NCBI GenBank assembly: GCA_932294295.1
Contig: OW028573.1
Location: 51,926,329 to 51,990,328 of the forward strand
Direction: 5' to 3'
Source of the DNA: Alitta virens
Lineage: Eukaryota > Annelida > Polychaeta > Phyllodocida > Nereididae
Length of the DNA stretch: 64,000 nucleotides
Each line of letters opens with the position of its first letter. The first letter of the stretch is position 1. The position numbers were made by a program, and so were the translations under genes. A model generated the notes under the pieces. That model saw only the letters and a program-made list of their open reading frames with translations, did no database searches and was not told the DNA's origin. This document shows, piece after piece, positions 11,074 through 21,628 of the stretch.

Positions 11074-11454
11074 TACTGCCATTTCCATTCGGAATGTTTT
11101 AACTGCCATTGAAAAGCATGCTTCAAATTGATTCAGTCTTTGGTTTCACGCATAATTTAGATGGCATTGCATTCTGGACATCTTATGTTATTATAGCAAC
11201 CTAAATTCCGCTAATCTAAGAGCAAGTTATTGACTATAAATGCAAAAACTCTCACCTGATTTTCAGCTGTGTGCAGAACAAATTGTGTGACGTCATCAAA
11301 GGTAATGTTTACCTCGCAAACAAATGCTTTCAACGCAAGCAAATGCCATTTTTTGACATAAAAAAAAAAAAAGAAGAACACTTGCAGAATTGCATTTTAA
11401 AATCATTTATTGGCATAGCAACATCTCAAAATTTAGTCCCTATGGTTGACATAA

Positions 11455-11550
11455 TGGTGGATTTCATGATTTATGTCCTAGGCAATGTTATAGTTGGCAC
11501 ATTTTCATGCAAATTCCATGGGGGTTGAATAATTCTGATTCCAACTGTAT
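11455..11550 (-). repeat. Right end of element A
   Basis: This stretch is the inverse of 1130-1215, with matching blocks GGGGGTTGAATAATTCTG and CCAACTGTAT. It also matches the end of the short element at 16180-17059. Confidence 0.7.
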
Positions 11551-11910
11551 TTTTCATTCATGCAGTCAAACCATTTGTCAACCAGTAGATTTAGATTCAG
11601 ATCTATTTATTACAAAACAAAATATACACAACTTTTAAATCAAATGAGTTTCAATGGGGGACAACTGTTTTTCAGGAGACCTCAGTAAGATAGTCAAGCT
11701 AACGCTATCGTGAGGCCACCTGTGGAGGATTCAAGTAATAAACAGCATTATTTCATGATGATGTAATGTTCTCATTAAATCAAATTACCCTATAATTGTT
11801 CCCATTTACGATACAAACAAAAACATATATAAAATGTAATAATACAGATATAAAGCACACTAATAGGGGAAGACCAGTAGCAACAGTCAAAATGTTTCCT
11901 GAACACTTAC
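11551..11910. other. Unassigned spacer
   Basis: I see no coding or repeat feature between the right end of element A and the P-like relic. Confidence 0.4.
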
Positions 11911-12879
11911 ATCACCATATGCAGAAAGGACTTTGGAAACCGACTCACTTATGACCTACCAAATTAAAAAAAGGATTCTGATCAGTGAATTTCTAAACCA
12001 TGGTTTAATGTGATATTGTTGAACGGAATATCATTTCCTACAATAAAATTTGTTTGGGATCCTACCTGTGCTGCAAGCTTCATTTTCATTGTGCTCTTTG
12101 GTGTACGATTCACATGATCATAGGTTATAAGTCTAGTCTTGTAGAGCTCTCCTTCAACGTCCCTTTCGCACATTTTTTTTTATGTGACTCCATAGGAGGA
12201 AAAAAAAACGTTAACCTGCACCCAAAAAAGTGACATTTAGCCCCATGATTTATTACAAACCCTACACTCAAGGTGCATATATCAAATTTGATTTGCACAC
12301 ATATCATACCTGCAGCACCCTCTCCTGACCATGAAATCTGAAGAGTGCTGATTGTTGCAGAGGGTCTTCAATAAACATGGGGCATCTGAGAAAAGTATAT
12401 GGACCTCTTGGCATCCGCGTAGTGGTTCAGCGTCTTGTAAGCAACCCCCAGGGATTGGGTGCTATCAATGTGAAGGCAGTACAGGCACATGTTTGGGGCC
12501 GCTTTGTCTGAGGCTGGCGAAACTTGTGTTGCTGCTTTGCTTTTAAAGAGTAAAAGCTACTGTAAGGACACTAAAACTGCCCACTGATGCCAGATGAAGT
12601 TGACCCATTGTGCCATGTTCATAAATTATTTAAATATCTATCTTCACCGGCACATTTTAAGTAAGTTTGGAGGAAAACAGTTTATAGCTTAGCATAATAT
12701 TATGGTACCTTTAGTCCACAAGTCAGCTCAAGGTACATAACCCCCTCCCAGAGATAGTAATACAGCCATCCAGCTCCCGTACATGTGGTACCAAAGTAAC
12801 CTATGCTGGCCTTGATGTGCGTTGTAAAACCAACCACCGTGAACATGAGCACTTGTTTGGCAATGTTTCCGCTGATGCC
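11911..12879 (-). pseudogene. P-element / THAP9-like transposase relic
   Basis: Four exon-like blocks in the right order on the minus strand resemble the core of P-element/THAP9 transposases. Block 1 (12879-12709) has AKQVLMFTVVG and ends LELTCGLK before GTACC. Block 2 (about 12523-12310) has GVAYKTLNHYADAKRSIYF and, one frame over, SDAPCLLKTLCNN, which corresponds to the family's DxPHLxKTxRNN motif. Block 3 (to 12066) has HVNRTPKSTMKMKLAAQ before GTAGG. Block 4 (11955-11911) has VISESVSKVLSAYGD before GTAAGT. The N-terminal THAP domain and the C-terminus are not visible. A one-base shift in block 2 and the missing ends make it a relic. Confidence 0.65.
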
Positions 12880-13026
12880 CTGTGTACCATTATAATAAAA
12901 AAATTAGTTTAAACTGTACTTAAGCTGTAAGTTATCATTTTAAGGCATGGAAATTAGCATAAAAAATTTTACAGAGCAAAAAGGGACACTTTGTATAACA
13001 TTTATACTCATGGTTACTCTTTTACC

Positions 13027-13426
13027 GTACCATTATGAAATAGATCATATCAATTTTGTAACACATATATAGTATTGGTCACAACACTGTCCCTTCGTTA
13101 ACTTGAACACCAGGACACAATGTCAGCTGGTCAGCTTTCGCCGGAACTTGAGCAAGGCCTTCTTCATGGCTGCAGCTGTATTGACATGTTTTCCTGCAGA
13201 TTCGAAACATTTACATTGAATTCATTGGCAAGTTATGTGAATGCCAAACATATACATTGTGCATGTATTTCTTGAAGACTTTCATAGAAAATTTTTAACA
13301 TTTAAATTAACGCACTGTTACCTCGAATGTATACAGAGGCTGTCAGAGGCAAAACCAGGAAGTCAGCCGTGCAAACTTTAAGTGACGCGTGCTCGCGCTA
13401 AGTTTTGAAACATCACCAGCCTTTTG
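13027..13426. repeat. Direct repeat, copy 1
   Basis: From GTACCATTATGAAA to ACCAGCCTTTTG this sequence is repeated at 13645-13978 with few substitutions. Copy 1 has about 60 bp (around 13150-13210) absent from copy 2. I see no coding content. Confidence 0.85.
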
Positions 13427-13430
13427 AAGG

Positions 13431-13601
13431 GCGGGGGCCTAGCTCAGATGTAGCGCTCTGGGCTTCCAACCGCTGGGTCCCGGGTTCGGTTCCCGGTCGA
13501 GCCTAAGTTAGATGGCAGTTTCATCCTTTGTCTCATTGCCATAGTCTCTGCCTGTCCTAATTAGCCCAACTGGTGCAGAAATACAGGACGTACAGCCCTA
13601 A

Positions 13602-13644
<43 letters not shown>
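13431..13644 (+). mobile_element. SINE between the two direct repeats
   Basis: A full copy with box A (TAGCTCAGATG, one base off consensus) and box B, ending in a long CA repeat instead of CCCACC. It sits exactly at the junction between the two copies of the 0.35-0.4-kb repeat. Confidence 0.85.
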
Positions 13645-13645
<1 letters not shown>

Positions 13646-13978
13646 TACCATTATGAAAAAGATCATATCAATTTTGTAACACATATATAGTATTGGTCAT
13701 AACACTGTCCCTTCGTTAACTTGAACACCAGGACACAATGTCAGCTGGTCAGCTATCGCCGGAACTTGAATTCATTGGCAAATCATGTCAATGCCAAACA
13801 TATACATTGTGCATGTATTTCTTGAAGACTTTTTATAGAAAAAATTTAACATTTAAATGAACGCACTGTTACCTCGAATGTATACAGAGGCTGTCAAGAG
13901 GCAAAACCAGGAAGTCAGCCGTGCAAACTTTAAGTGACGCATGCTCGCGCTAAGTTTTGAAACGTCACCAGCCTTTTG
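13645..13978. repeat. Direct repeat, copy 2
   Basis: Second copy of 13027-13426, shorter by the internal deletion described there. Confidence 0.85.
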
Positions 13979-14034
13979 TGGACAATCTTTTGATTAAGCT
14001 CTGCTTTGACGATGCCTGACAAACTTGCTAATCG

Positions 14035-14846
14035 TTATAGATCGTCGTCAAAATCGTGAAGGAGTGATATGGGCTTAAACTGTGTTTGCACTCCTCGATT
14101 TGCCCCACTCATGACTGATGTTCCATCATATGTAAAGTAATTCTTATGTTTGAGCAACACACTTTGATGGTGTTCTGCCACTTTTTGTAAATACTTCATA
14201 GAGTTTGTCTTTGAGGTACCCAGCATTATTTTTTAACCCGTTCATCAAACTCCTTCCATGCAACAAAAGTTGATTTATGGTAGTCACTGCACTCATTCTG
14301 AGCAAACCCAGCATCCTTCTCTGTTGCTTTCTTCCACTGGCGATAGCCCACAACTTTGAAATTGTTTTCAGATTGGGACCTGCTTGGTACTGGGAAGTTT
14401 CTACAATTTTCTTGCCAGGTGTGATGCTAATACCAGCTTGGCCAGAAGGCTTGTCTTTCGTTGCTAAAGCGTGTCAATGGAAAAACAGACAAGGTAGGTT
14501 GTACTATGGGCTTTTTCAGTCTAACTAATGTCACTCGGACCTGGGCTTCTACCTGATGCTTTGAAATGAATGGCTTTTGTATTGTTGAAATCCCCAAGGG
14601 TATTTCTGGCTCATCTTCACTGTCCGACCGATCACTCCCATCAGCTGAATCATCCAGAAATACCACTTTCTCGTTTACTGTGGTCCCAATGGTTCTCACC
14701 CTTTTGCTAGTGTATTTACTAGCTGAGTGGTAGCTGACTGGCAGCTGACTTCTCTTTACTGGTAGCTGACTGGCAACTGGAGCACTTAATATGGAATTCT
14801 TTCCAGTATGCGTGCAATTGTTGAATCTGGAAGAATCGTTATCCAT
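14035..14846 (-). pseudogene. ZMYM1-like hAT transposase relic (TTF-type zinc-finger part)
   Basis: The N-terminal frame (14846-14427) runs through an acidic stretch to PTLSVFPLTRFSNERQAFWP and hits a TAG at 14427-14429. The same frame then continues with VVGYRQWKKATEKDAGF ... YHKSTFVAW, the TTF-type/ZMYM1 signature, to a second stop. In another frame, 14226-14035 gives KYLQKVAE then TYDGTSVMSGANRGVQ, resembling the DGASxMSGxxxGVQ motif of the hAT core. Stops, frame changes and missing segments show a decayed, internally deleted copy. Family identification rests on motifs recalled by eye. Confidence 0.55.
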
Positions 14847-16179
14847 TCTTAATTTCTGTTAAATGTTTCTTTGATGAGAATTTTTTATATGTTCACACTG
14901 TATAAACCAATGTTTTAAAAATGAATATTGATAATACATTGTTCCTGACAGGTTAAATAACTGTAAATGTACAATTAGGTAACATATTGATTTATTTGAT
15001 TGTTCTGTTCATTGCACTCACAAAAACATTTTATCCATATGAAACCAACATAGCCATCTTCTTGTCTTCTCTTTGTAGACATCTTTGGTTTGGTTGATCC
15101 CTCGCACATGCCGAATCCATTGACTGAAGGGATTCTACAAAAAAAGCCCCGAAGTTCTTTAAGAGAGTGTGTGTGTACATAAACACCTTGACTAACTTTA
15201 TAAATGGAACTGTAGATTATTACTTATCCCCACTTTTGATCTGAAAACTGAAAATGTTGGTACTGTAAGAGTATTGTTTTGTTGTTTTTCTGTCTTCAAT
15301 GCATTTACATTTTGATGCATTGTACCATCTGTGCTAGCCCAAGCAATCGGTAAGCATGTTACATGATAGCATTTACCGGCCATTATCAACTTTAAAAGAG
15401 CGACAGAGGGAAGAGAAATGAGTCGAAAACACAGGCCCAACCGGAAACAGGAGAATTAGAGCAGAGTAGAACATTCTAATGTAACAATTATCTTCTGCAT
15501 TGCTGAAGTTCACCAATATTTACTATCCAAGTTAAATAACATTATTTTGACACATATCTATGACTTGTTATAAATAAGGGATTGACGTATAACTGACACA
15601 CTGAGTATATACACGATCAAAGGCATATGTTGTATTAGTGCAGCAGCTGTGTTGGATCAATGAATTTGGAAAATAACTAAACAGTTGCAGGTACGTGTCG
15701 GCTGACATGGCTTCTAGAAGGTAATCCTGAGTGTCACATCATTGTTCAGGTAACTCGCTCTTATGGGTAATTGTTTTCATGTTTTGTTGCAGAAATATGT
15801 TCCTCTTGTAAGTTTATGTGCCGACCTATCTATTGCCCAATATGTAATGATGTCTTATGTTGCTTTGAAAGAGAGAGAGAGAAAAGGCTCTTTTCACAAA
15901 CACCTCGCCTACTATTGTAAAAAAAACATTGCTGTTTTTATACTTCCAGAAATGATGGATTTATGGGGAGGGGGGGGGGGGCTGTAAAGGTGAATACATT
16001 TAAGAGTAGCGATTCATTGTTATCTATGAGTTTGTATGCATTGTTGTATGCACATTAATCAACGTTGGTCTACTGTAAATACATGTAGATATTTCCCTAA
16101 ACTTGTTTGCTTTCTGTAATTCAGTAATCAATCAGCAAAAAGGCTCCCCGGCCTTGTGTTGTGTCCATTATATATGTGC
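14847..16179. other. Unassigned sequence
   Basis: No supported gene. It includes a short G-run near 15965 and short frames without family features. Confidence 0.4.
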
Positions 16180-17059
16180 TACTGTTGTAATCACTATTAT
16201 TCAACCCTGTGGAATTTGCATGAAAATGTACCAACTATAACATTGCCCAGGACATAAATGACAAATGCAATCATAACATTTTTTGAGGATGGGATAATTT
16301 GTCATGTTTTGCTAATTTTACTGCTTTTTGCCACCTTTTTTTTTAATCTTACATAACCTGTGCACATATGAACTCCCACACCTGCCATTTTTGGGGTATT
16401 CGGTTGCTATGGCCTGTGGGGCCATTGCTATTGTTGAATCCAGCATTCTTTTCATCCATCCAGACAATCTTTTTCTAGGTATCACCTGGTTTTTTATGAT
16501 GACAATATTGCAATATGATTGGCGCTTTGGCAATTCAAGCGACTGTAACACAAAATATGATTTTATGAAAATGGGCCATTTTTGCCTCTTCTGATTAGAT
16601 TGTAAAATCTTAAGTTTATGTTAGGAAACTTTCACTTTTAATTTTTTTTATTGACAAAGCAATAAGCAAAATTTTGAAGTACAAGAACCAAAGGTTGACC
16701 TTATAAGAATAATATGTAAGTTTGATGTATTTTCACCAAATGTTATGTCACTACTGAAGTCCCTCGAATTTTTCACCAGCCAACTGCTTTTTCATGACTT
16801 CTGGCTAAAATGTTTGCCAGGATGAATTTCAGGAAATTCAGAGAAAATTTGCACTATATCACAACTCTACCCTAAAATATGAATGTATAAGACTTTGTAT
16901 GTGCATTGGTCATGTAGTATTGCGTAACAGATAAAAACCAGCTCACTTCAAAGAAAATGTTGATGATGGCATGTGTCATTTTTGTCCTGTGCAGAATTAT
17001 AGTTGACATATTTTCATCCAAATTGCGGGGGGGTTGAATAATTCTGCTTCCAACTTTAT
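16180..17059 (-). mobile_element. Short non-autonomous derivative of element A, about 880 bp
   Basis: Read on the minus strand, it begins like element A's left arm (ATAAAGTTGGAAGCAG, ATTATTCAACC), follows that arm for about 790 bp, then jumps to element A's right end (near 16280-16180, including a block matching 11455-11550 and closing on CAACAGTAG). It looks like an internal-deletion product lacking the gene. Confidence 0.7.
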
Positions 17060-18127
17060 CTTATCATTGCGTAGGAGTCGGCATATCTGTCATGGCAGTC
17101 CAGACAAAGTCGTGAATTCATACATATAATGCTTTGTGTGGGTTTTAGGATAACGTTGAGCATTATGTCATGAGGGCGATCATCGTGTTCCTTGAACCCA
17201 GACGAAAGTGTCAAATTGTGTGATGTTTATGCAGAGTAACAACCTGTAATTTCATACATTCAGAGACAGGTATGGGTCTACAGCTAGGCTCGTAGGCGTG
17301 TGGGCGGGGTTAAAGCAGAATCATTGTATGTAGGTTGTCCAAAGCCAATGGCAATCACCTGACTGGCAAAGTTTGTCATCTCCACATATTGTTTGTCATC
17401 TTCACATACATGTATTGCTAAATTTATACTCTTTTGGGGGTCATGTCATATGTTACGTCCGAATTTATGTTTATATTTTCGTGTTCAATAGTTTATAGAT
17501 CAGAAAATTTTGAAAACCAAAGGTCATGACACAAATGCAGATAAATCCCACTTCCTAAGACCACCTTTAGTCAAATATAAACCACCACAATGGACCAGTT
17601 GGTCTAGGTAAAATTGAAACAATACCAAGAAGAGTTGTGGTCAAAATTGAATGACGATTCAAGTTCAAGTGTAACGTCTTCATTTTATAAGGCCAACTTT
17701 GGTGCACATTTTACTGGTCTTACTGGCGACTTGGCCTTAATCAAGAGGTAAGATAAAATGGTAAGAACACACTTAAGGTAGCAATGAAAATATGTATTAC
17801 TGTACATGTTTCTCAGTATGTGAAATGTATGCAAGGTTCGGTTGTATAATGCATAGGGTATTTGTGTGACATCTGTTGTTTTGTGGTTCGATTTGCATCA
17901 GGTATTAAGCCTTTGTTGTGTAAAATCATGTGATAAGTTTCAGTACTCTTACTAATTTATTTTTTTTCACTAAAATGTTAAACTTTTCTTTTCCTCGCAT
18001 TAAGGTTTTTGACCATGGTTAACCATCATTTGTATTTATGATTAGAATGTATGATTTAAATAGATGTATCTGGCACTATTTTTGAAAACTAGAATTATTT
18101 ATTAAGTATTTTTTCCTTCTTTTCTAG
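17060..18127. other. Upstream region of the membrane-protein gene
   Basis: No coding frame supported. The gene to the right begins with an exon that has a splice acceptor before its ATG, so at least one 5' untranslated exon should lie here or further left. I could not locate it. Confidence 0.4.
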
Positions 18128-18135
18128 TGTTATCA

Positions 18136-19029
18136 ATGGGGCAGGATGGCAGTTCTAACGACCAACCACAATTTGAAGAATCTATTCAGGAAATGCACGA
18201 GAAAGCCATGCTGGAAAACGAGTACGTACATACATATTGACTGAGACTTCGCCAAAATTTCAAAAAAGTAGTTGAGCAATGAGCACAGAAGGTGAATACC
18301 AGGTAACCTGTTCATTGACTGAAAATCATCAGTATAAGTGGGCCTACTTTGATCTAGCAGTTAAATTTGTTTTTTAAGTGATGTTGATTAGTTAACCTTC
18401 AAACCAGAAATAAATCGTTTTGTTTTTAATCGGTCAAAATGAGCATAGGCAGTTGGTGCTGGCTCTAACGTAATTGAATTGTTGTGGCCCGCGATCGAAA
18501 TGCTTTTGGTGTGATGTGGCCACATTCTTGTAGATTCGCAACTGATCTTATATTTCTATACTTTCACAGATTAATGGGAATCAAGCTGAAGCACATGCTC
18601 ATACTTGGAGGAATTATTTTGCTCTTCGTGGTCATTTTGATAACTCTTTGGAACTATTGCGCTTCTGAACGGGACGAGGCAGTTGAATACACGTGCACCA
18701 GACCGAATGATGTCAAAACGGTAGTTGCAAGAGAGATACGACCTGGTCTTATCTTGGTTCAAGGATACCCTTCCCAAGAAGAAACACTGAGAATAGTTGC
18801 TGAATATGATGCCATGCAAACTGGGGCCCGTAAGGTGCCTAATTACGGAGCAGCAGCTGATTATTTCAATCCAACAGCCATGACGTCTAACTTCTACCAA
18901 CAGCCGACAGAGAGCATCATTTTCCCGGTGGCGCCATCTGCCCCAAATGGATCAACCGAACGACTTATTGATATTGGACATGGTAGACCGCCTCCCTATT
19001 CGCTAGACCAGCAAAGGCATCTGAGATAG
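18136..19029 (+). CDS. Small single-pass membrane protein with C-terminal PPPY motif
   Basis: Two coding exons, 18136-18221 and 18570-19029, join GA|A in frame to give 181 residues. The first exon opens at 18128 after TTTTCTAG, eight bases before the ATG; the donor is GA|GTACGT and the second acceptor TTTCACAG. Residues 1-36 are hydrophilic and acidic, and 38-58 form one membrane helix (LILGGIILLFVVILITLW). The remainder is a polar tail, with two Cys just past the helix (59 and 71) and PPPY at 169-172, a ligand for WW domains such as those of NEDD4-type ubiquitin ligases. There is no cleavable signal peptide; topology with the tail in the cytosol is inferred. I do not recognise the family. 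Confidence 0.8.
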
Positions 19030-19181
19030 CCGCAGAAAATGAAAACTAAACAATTATATGAACTATATGGCGGTAACACGACTGTAATGGCTTTAATTCA
19101 ACTTTACTGTGATATTTCAAGTGATAGTCTCTGTCAAATCAAACCTAATATTACGTAATGTATGCACTTTGTCGTGATCAT

Positions 19182-19187
19182 AATAAA
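19182..19187 (+). promoter_or_regulatory. Polyadenylation signal AATAAA
   Basis: AATAAA lies 153 bp past the stop of the membrane-protein gene, a normal distance for a metazoan mRNA 3' end. Confidence 0.7.
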
Positions 19188-19866
19188 CGATGTTGACTTC
19201 TGTCATGGAAAAGCAAAGGAAAGGTTATTGAGTAACTTTTAAAAGACAGTTAAGGACAAATGCTTGATTGTGGCTTCCAGGCCCTCAGGTTGTGGGGAAA
19301 TTCCATTCTTGTGGTTTATCCTTTGGTAATGAGGGTTTCATTGCATCTGTTGTTAACGGGTGTGTGGGCTTTAATGTCAAAGATAGATTAGATTGAGGCC
19401 ATTGAACACGTCCGTTGGCTGTCGCGATAACTCCACAGAAAATTAATGTTCACTTCATACATGTTTCTCTTTTTTTTTTCTTTACACATTTGTATTATAT
19501 ACTTTCATATATATCTAAATCTGATAAATTATCGAGGGTAGAATATGGCGTTTTGGTGTCTTAATCCATTATGTCCAGTTATGAATTCAACTAAGTGGAA
19601 TAAAAACTTCCAAATTATCCAGAAAATACTCTTGTTGGTATAGTCATTGAAGCTTTTAGGTTGCCTGGGTGTCCATTGACCAGTGATCCTTTGGGTTTGC
19701 ACCTTATTTCAAGTATTGCATGCACCAAAAAAAAGATTGTTTTCAGAAAAATAATTGTGTCGCTGGTGTCCACTAAGAAGTTTGTGTGAAATCTGCCATT
19801 ATATTGTAACATGATTGTTTGATTTACACTAGTAGTAGTAGTAGTAGTGGTAGTAGTGGTAGTGGT
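19188..19866. other. Unassigned sequence ending in a TAG/TGG microsatellite
   Basis: No gene. The last 40 bases are an impure trinucleotide repeat (TAGTAGTGG type) that abuts the next element. Confidence 0.45.
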
Positions 19867-20639
19867 GTTCAAACATTTTTGACCAAATGGTCAAGTGCAA
19901 CTGGCAACTCACACAGTTGTCACTTTGATTGACAGTTGTTTGTTCAACCTGGCAATGTTATTGTTTTAGGATCATTGGAGGTCCAATGCAGTGCGTAGCA
20001 ATTTACTTTTTTTTGCTGGCTCAGACGCATCACCACTGCTCTTAATGTAGTATTAATTTTGTCTTGGTTAAAAAAAAAAAAAATCCATGATTGAATCCTA
20101 TCCTATCCCATAAAGAAAATATTTTGAAATACATGCATTATTGGCAACTTGTGGAGCAATTACCTGAAATGTTTTGAATACATATGCAAGTATAAAAGCA
20201 CAGGTTTGCGATGGACATAGATAGCTGGATAGATAGATAGATAGATAGATGTATATGTCACGCTTACAATGCCTTTCTAAATGATTTTAATTTTAATTTT
20301 TTTTATCAGCTGTTTGTCATAATTCAATAAAGGTTAGTTGTTTTTTTTTTGGCTTTTGATTTTTTTCTTCAGAGGGACATGTTGTGATTGTATATATATG
20401 TTAACCTGTGACATATATATTTGTTGAGTACATTTACCTGTATAATACCATCATTTCCGAAAGTTTGCCAAACCTATTGATCCATTCTACAGGACTAATT
20501 TATTTCTGATAACTGCCTTACTCTTTGTTTTGTCTTATCAAACCCAAACATTGTCACGGTTGGCTGATTAAGTATCAACAAAAGTGGCAAATCACAGAGC
20601 AACAGTTGCATTTGACCATTTGGTCAAAAATGTTTGAAC
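19867..20639. mobile_element. Non-autonomous DNA element, 773 bp
   Basis: The ends form a near-perfect 37-bp inverted repeat: GTTCAAACATTTTTGACC at 19867 and its complement ending GTTTGAAC at 20639. AGTGGTAGTGG flanks both sides, either a target duplication or the host microsatellite. No reading frame of note lies inside, so it would be mobilised in trans. Confidence 0.7.
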
Positions 20640-20645
20640 GCCAGT

Positions 20646-20693
20646 GGTAGTGGGAGGGGGAGGGGGAGGGGGAGGGGGAGGGGGAGGGGGAAG
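20646..20693 (+). repeat. GGGGGA hexanucleotide repeat
   Basis: A short array of GGGAGG/GGGGGA units directly after the 773-bp element. Confidence 0.9.
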
Positions 20694-21233
20694 GCAATGC
20701 ATCGATGGAGAGGGAGCATAAGAGTGACTCTATACAATTGCAATTTGATTTTAGAGATTTAATTGACCCAAACTTAACATTCAGTTAGCCAATGAAAAGG
20801 ATTTCAGTGATAAGATCGAGTAGGCCGATGTCAATTGGCGTGATGTATTTCTGCTTTAGTAATTAAATTTGAACTGCTGAAGTCAGCTAGTTGGTGGTGC
20901 AGTTTTATTTTCTCAATACAATTTACAGCAGCAAGTTTAAAGATATCACCTTTGTACTTTGATAATAGTATTTATAATTGCACGTTTTTCAAGACGTTTT
21001 ATGGCGTTACTTTCGTGAGGAAATACATTGATTCATAATTATGTGCTTCAGTTTAATAGGAGTACCCAATTTTTAATTGTTTGATAAATCAGCTAAGGTT
21101 GTGGTATTTTATTTGCTCTTTCAGTACGTTATGCGTCCCATTACAGACAATAAATAGGCTTTACTGAACGCCAACAAATAATACATTGATAATTTAAATT
21201 ACTTTATTATTCATTTCAACTTCTAATTGATCT
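20694..21233. other. Unassigned sequence between two DNA elements
   Basis: AT-rich, with no gene or repeat recognised. Confidence 0.4.
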
Positions 21234-21239
21234 GGATAA

Positions 21240-21594
21240 TACGGTGGCTGGGATATGACATGCACTTTTTATTTTTTATTTCGTTCCCACGAAATACTAA
21301 TTCGTTCCCACGAAATACTCATTCGTTTAAACGAAATACACATAAATTGACATTACTCTAGAACGGCTCAACATACAATTATGTGGTATAGCTCGTTTTC
21401 TTCGTCTTGATAAGCTCTAAACATTGAGCTATACCACATATTCACACATTAAACTTTTGCTGATATATGGCCAGAAGAATTACTCAGTCTAAATCAGTTG
21501 ACGCGCATTCAACAGTCAATGATAGAATAACACATATAACACATTGTACAAGTGGTGTCAATTGTTGCCCCAAATCTGAGTCTAATACCAAGGC

Positions 21595-21628
<34 letters not shown>

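Larger units (their letters stand above)
7362..11296 (-). pseudogene. DFAENY-type DDE transposase-like gene with PHD finger, broken
   Basis: Exon model (minus strand, junctions in phase): exon 1 11296-11256; exon 2 10656-9566; exon 3 9473-8603; 90-nt exons 8515-8426, 8244-8155 and 7812-7723; last exon 7622-7362. The N-terminus is basic and RQRERRR-rich. Exon 2 carries RPKEVLLCSQTPRNVCGC and ends with MDFAENYSANFQ. Exon 3 has DEIQSAHW, TDGPSSQFKNKF and SHGKGPNDALGG...KR, a layout I know from unnamed transposase-like proteins in many invertebrates. The conserved acidic residues suggest a DDE nuclease, but I cannot name the superfamily. The last exon is lysine-rich, then a C4HC3 PHD finger (CHIC, CDSC, HESC, CRDC). 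Damage: a frame change near 9880-9910, a SINE in exon 3, and a GG donor after the third 90-nt exon. Confidence 0.8.
1130..11550. mobile_element. Element A: large DNA transposon with DFAENY/PHD transposase-like gene
   Basis: The ends are inverted. The left arm begins ATACAGTTGGAAGCAG and the right arm ends CTGATTCCAACTGTAT, and similarity continues inward past a run of Cs or Gs and a block reading CAACTAT...GGAC. Just inside each arm are repeated GTGATTCCGTCAC sites, inverted between the two sides. One large minus-strand gene lies between them. A hAT element (3032-7292) and SINEs are nested inside, so the original element was roughly 5.7 kb. I could not define a target duplication, and the outer boundaries are accurate only to a few bases. 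The superfamily is not assigned. The nested insertions and broken gene suggest an old, inactive copy. Confidence 0.7.
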
